The position numbers were made by a program, and so were the translations under genes. Positions 62,071 to 64,000 of a DNA stretch of 64,000 bases are shown piece after piece. The DNA is from Streptomyces sp. NBC_00557 (GTDB lineage Bacteria; Actinomycetota; Actinomycetes; Streptomycetales; Streptomycetaceae). The stretch's first letter is position 1, and every line of letters starts with the position of its first letter. The stretch spans positions 1,612,001-1,676,000 of the forward strand of contig NZ_CP107796.1 of the NCBI RefSeq assembly GCF_036345995.1, read 5' to 3'. The notes beneath the pieces are model-generated. The model was not told the origin of the DNA. It was given only the letters and a program-made list of their open reading frames with translations, and did not search any database.

Positions 62071-63312
62071 ATGACGGGTGGTGAGCGGCAAGGACCCGGG
62101 GAAGGCTCCGCCCGGTCGGAGCGCTTCGGGGAGGAGTTCCTGGGAGTCCTGCTGGACCAGGGGCACGAGTTGCCGCCGCACGAGCTCGGTCCGCTCGTCG
62201 CACGGCAGACCGGCATGCTCGACGGCCGCGAGACCTCGCTCTTCCTGCAGGACTACGGCCAGGTGTGGCTCGTCCCCCTGCCGGGTGACGGGCTGGTGGC
62301 CGGGGAACCGCAGCCGATCGACGGCTCCGATGCCGGCCGTGCCTTCCAGGAGGCGCGTCCCGTCGAGGTGCCGCAGGCCGGCGGTGTGCGGGTCTATCTG
62401 CCCCTGCTGGACGGTGGCGACCAGGTGGGCGTCCTGGCCGTCACCCTGGACCGCCTCCAGGACGACGACCGACGGCTGCTGCGCAGGCTCGCCTCGCTCG
62501 TGGCCGACATGCTGGTGACCAAGCACGGTTACACCGATCTGTTCTTCCGGCTGCGCCGCAGGGAGCCGATGAGTGTGGCGGCGGAGATCCAGTGGTCGCT
62601 GCTGCCACCGCTGGCGATGTCCACGCCCCGGGTCGAGCTGGCCGGGATGCTGGAACCCGCCTACGACGTGGCCGGCGACAGCTTCGACTACGCCCTCAAC
62701 GGCGATGTCCTGCATGTGGCCATGGTCGACGCGATGGGCCACGGACTGGATGCCGCCACGATGGCCACGGTGGTCATCGGAGCCTACCGGCATGCCCGGC
62801 GCATCAGCGTCGGCCTGTCGGAGATCTATACGTTCATGGACCGGGCCGTCGCCGAGCAGTTCGGCCCCGACCACTTCGTGACCGCTCAGATGATGCGGCT
62901 CAACACGGCAACGGGCAGGCTTCAGTGGGTCAACGCCGGACATCCCGCTCCTCTGTTGATCCGTGGACACCGTGTCGTACGACGGCTGCAGGGCCCGACG
63001 ACGCTGCCCGTCGGCTTCGGCGGTCACGAGCCCCGGATCAGTGAAGTGGCTCTCATCCCCGGCGACCGGATCCTGTGCTTCACCGACGGACTGATAGAGG
63101 AGCGCGATGTCGGCGGTGAGGAATTCAGTGAGGAGCAGCTCATCGGGTGGGTGAACCGCCTTGAGCCCACGGCCCAGCAGATCCGGACGGTGGCGCGCTC
63201 CCTCTCCCACACGCTGCAACGGGCGCGGGGCGGGATCACGACGGACGATGCGACGCTCCTGCTGATCGAATGGCGCGGGAGCGCCACCGACGACCTCGCC
63301 TTCCTGGAGTGA
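62071..63312 (+). CDS. PP2C/SpoIIE-family serine phosphatase
   Basis: A 413-residue phosphatase paralogous to the gene at 49544-50779. The N-terminal ~165 residues form a GAF-like sensor (FGEEFLGVLLDQGHELPPHE; GGVRVYLPLLDGGDQVGVLA). The segment TKHGYTDLFFRLRRREPMSV aligns with [20 protein letters not shown] of that paralogue. The catalytic domain shows AAEIQWSLLPPLAMS, DVAGDSFDYALNGDVLHVAM, VDAMGHGLDAATMATVVIG, WVNAGHPAPLLI, PGDRILCFTDGLIEERDVGG and TTDDATLLLIEW. Metal ligands are conserved. It probably acts on anti-anti-sigma factors. It follows the AmaP module, so a link to envelope stress signalling is likely but unproven. Confidence 0.9.
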   Translation: MTGGERQGPGEGSARSERFGEEFLGVLLDQGHELPPHELGPLVARQTGMLDGRETSLFLQDYGQVWLVPLPGDGLVAGEPQPIDGSDAGRAFQEARPVEVPQAGGVRVYLPLLDGGDQVGVLAVTLDRLQDDDRRLLRRLASLVADMLVTKHGYTDLFFRLRRREPMSVAAEIQWSLLPPLAMSTPRVELAGMLEPAYDVAGDSFDYALNGDVLHVAMVDAMGHGLDAATMATVVIGAYRHARRISVGLSEIYTFMDRAVAEQFGPDHFVTAQMMRLNTATGRLQWVNAGHPAPLLIRGHRVVRRLQGPTTLPVGFGGHEPRISEVALIPGDRILCFTDGLIEERDVGGEEFSEEQLIGWVNRLEPTAQQIRTVARSLSHTLQRARGGITTDDATLLLIEWRGSATDDLAFLE

Positions 63313-63384
63313 GCCGGCAGCGCACCACCATGGACATGGCCGACGGCACACTACGTTCCTCTCCCGCCGCTGTTTGCGAAAGTC

Positions 63385-63582
63385 CTACCGGCGGGGGCGG
63401 CTCCGCGATCCCCCCTTGGAGCGGGTTGACTTCCCCGTGCGTGGCGAGAACCGCCACCGCCGGGTACGGCCGGAGGTCAGGGTCTCCATGCGATCATCGT
63501 GGCTCGCGGTGAACAGCTGAATCACGATCACACCGAAGACGATCACCGCGAACAGCACACTCACCGTCACGAAGGTGCCCAT
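63385..63582 (-). CDS. small single-pass membrane protein
   Basis: A 65-residue protein (ATG 63582) with one N-terminal membrane helix, FVTVSVLFAVIVFGVIVIQL, followed by a strongly basic tail (SGRTRRWRFSPRTGKSTRSK). No family recognised. The helix is convincing and the spacing to neighbouring genes is normal, but the basic tail may partly be frame noise. Confidence 0.5.
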   Translation of the reverse strand: MGTFVTVSVLFAVIVFGVIVIQLFTASHDDRMETLTSGRTRRWRFSPRTGKSTRSKGGSRSRPRR

Positions 63583-63633
63583 ATCTCCCGCACTCCTACT
63601 GCCGTGGTGGGCCCGTGACCGGTGACCGGTCCG

Positions 63634-64000
63634 TCAGGAGTGCGTGAGGCGGGGTGGGGGGGCGTCGTGTCCGCCTTCGGAGTCCCAGACCGCCTCCCGG
63701 AGCGAGTCCGAGTCGGCCGCTGCCTCTGCCGCGGCCCGGAAACGTTCGGCCTCATGGATCAGGCCGGTCGCCGTGAGGCTCCGCGACGGGTCGGTGGCCG
63801 TGGCCATGAGCCGGGCTGCGGTGGCAGGGGCTGTCTCCGGTGGGATCACCAGCAGGTCCCAGCGGCCGAAGGTGTGGGACAGCAGCAACAGCTTGTGCGG
63901 GTCCTGCCCGGCGTTGGACCAGCCGACGCGCACCATGTGGCCGTGCGCGGGCACTTCACCCGGGATGACCGGCCACAACGTGCGACTCACCGCTATCCGG
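63634..64000 (-). CDS. DUF5994-like protein (5' end outside window)
   Basis: The frame is open to the window edge; a GTG at 63990 could be read as a start but homologues are longer and the frame continues beyond 64000. The visible ~120 residues include VSRTLWPVIPGEVPAHGHMV, RVGWSNAGQDPHKLLLLSHT, FGRWDLLVIPPETAPATAAR and TATDPSRSLTATGLIHEAER, the C-terminal blocks of DUF5994 proteins. These are cytoplasmic proteins of unknown function, often next to stress regulators. Confidence 0.75.
   Translation of the reverse strand, partial: RIAVSRTLWPVIPGEVPAHGHMVRVGWSNAGQDPHKLLLLSHTFGRWDLLVIPPETAPATAARLMATATDPSRSLTATGLIHEAERFRAAAEAAADSDSLREAVWDSEGGHDAPPPRLTHS

Noticed and set aside
61745..62074. A 109-residue frame before the SpoIIE phosphatase
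   Set aside because: No motif, no good ribosome binding site, and composition unlike neighbouring proteins.

Overview
The window is high-GC actinobacterial DNA with Streptomyces-type gene content: SpoIIE-type phosphatases, Asp23/AmaP modules, ANTAR and PucR regulators, an F420-dependent LLM enzyme, many GTG/TTG starts, and 4-nt ATGA/GTGA overlaps between genes. The first ~18 kb (ethylmalonyl-CoA enzymes, psd-pssA, sirtuin, ada-alkA/ogt) follows an order I recall from the Streptomyces coelicolor chromosome; that is recollection, not a search. No rRNA, tRNA, CRISPR array, phage or biosynthetic cluster was seen. Everything here was read by eye, so family names rest on motif recognition.

Layout. 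1-2.55 kb: end of an ethylmalonyl-CoA pathway operon (CoA-ester lyase, MaoC hydratase, acyl-CoA dehydrogenase). 2.7-4.2 kb: phosphatidylethanolamine synthesis (psd-pssA). 4.4-8.3 kb: glycerate kinase, then an ADP-ribosylglycohydrolase, a Nudix hydrolase and a sirtuin; a macrodomain protein lies at 15.5 kb, making a loose NAD/ADP-ribose neighbourhood. 8.4-10.1 kb: a small unknown gene and a frameshifted WD40 gene. 10.0-12.2 kb: alkylation repair (ada-alkA, ogt). 12.2-21.3 kb: B3/B4 protein, MocR regulator, macrodomain protein, FAD oxidoreductase, inositol-phosphatase-like protein, gamma-glutamyltransferase-like protein, and a deletion scar joining two half genes. 21.5-24.9 kb: a five-gene type VII secretion-associated cassette.

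24.9-33.8 kb: a reductive pyrimidine/hydantoin catabolic cluster, all on the minus strand. It has two nitrilase-type amidohydrolases, an aminotransferase, a PucR regulator, a dihydropyrimidinase, an F420-type LLM oxidoreductase and an NCS1 transporter, with repeated motifs in front of both transcription units. 34-36.1 kb: a large Pro/Ala-rich unknown and an XRE regulator divergent from a methionine aminopeptidase. 37.2-47.6 kb: ClpC-like ATPase, gamma-glutamyltranspeptidase, unknown membrane protein, secreted CocE-type hydrolase, DUF6278-like protein, exonuclease III, metallo-beta-lactamase-fold protein and a PcaL fusion.

47.6-54.2 kb is an accessory, decaying region: an IS110-family element, a DUF6233-like remnant, a DNA ligase gene interrupted by a segment with imperfect terminal inverted repeats that carries a SpoIIE phosphatase, a PAS/GAF sensor pseudogene, an ANTAR gene and a GAF remnant. 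54.5-64 kb is a stress/signalling block: a GAF-SpoIIE phosphatase, an SDR, an ECF sigma factor divergent from an Asp23-DUF2273-Asp23-DUF6286-AmaP envelope module, another SpoIIE phosphatase, a small membrane protein and a DUF5994 protein running off the end.
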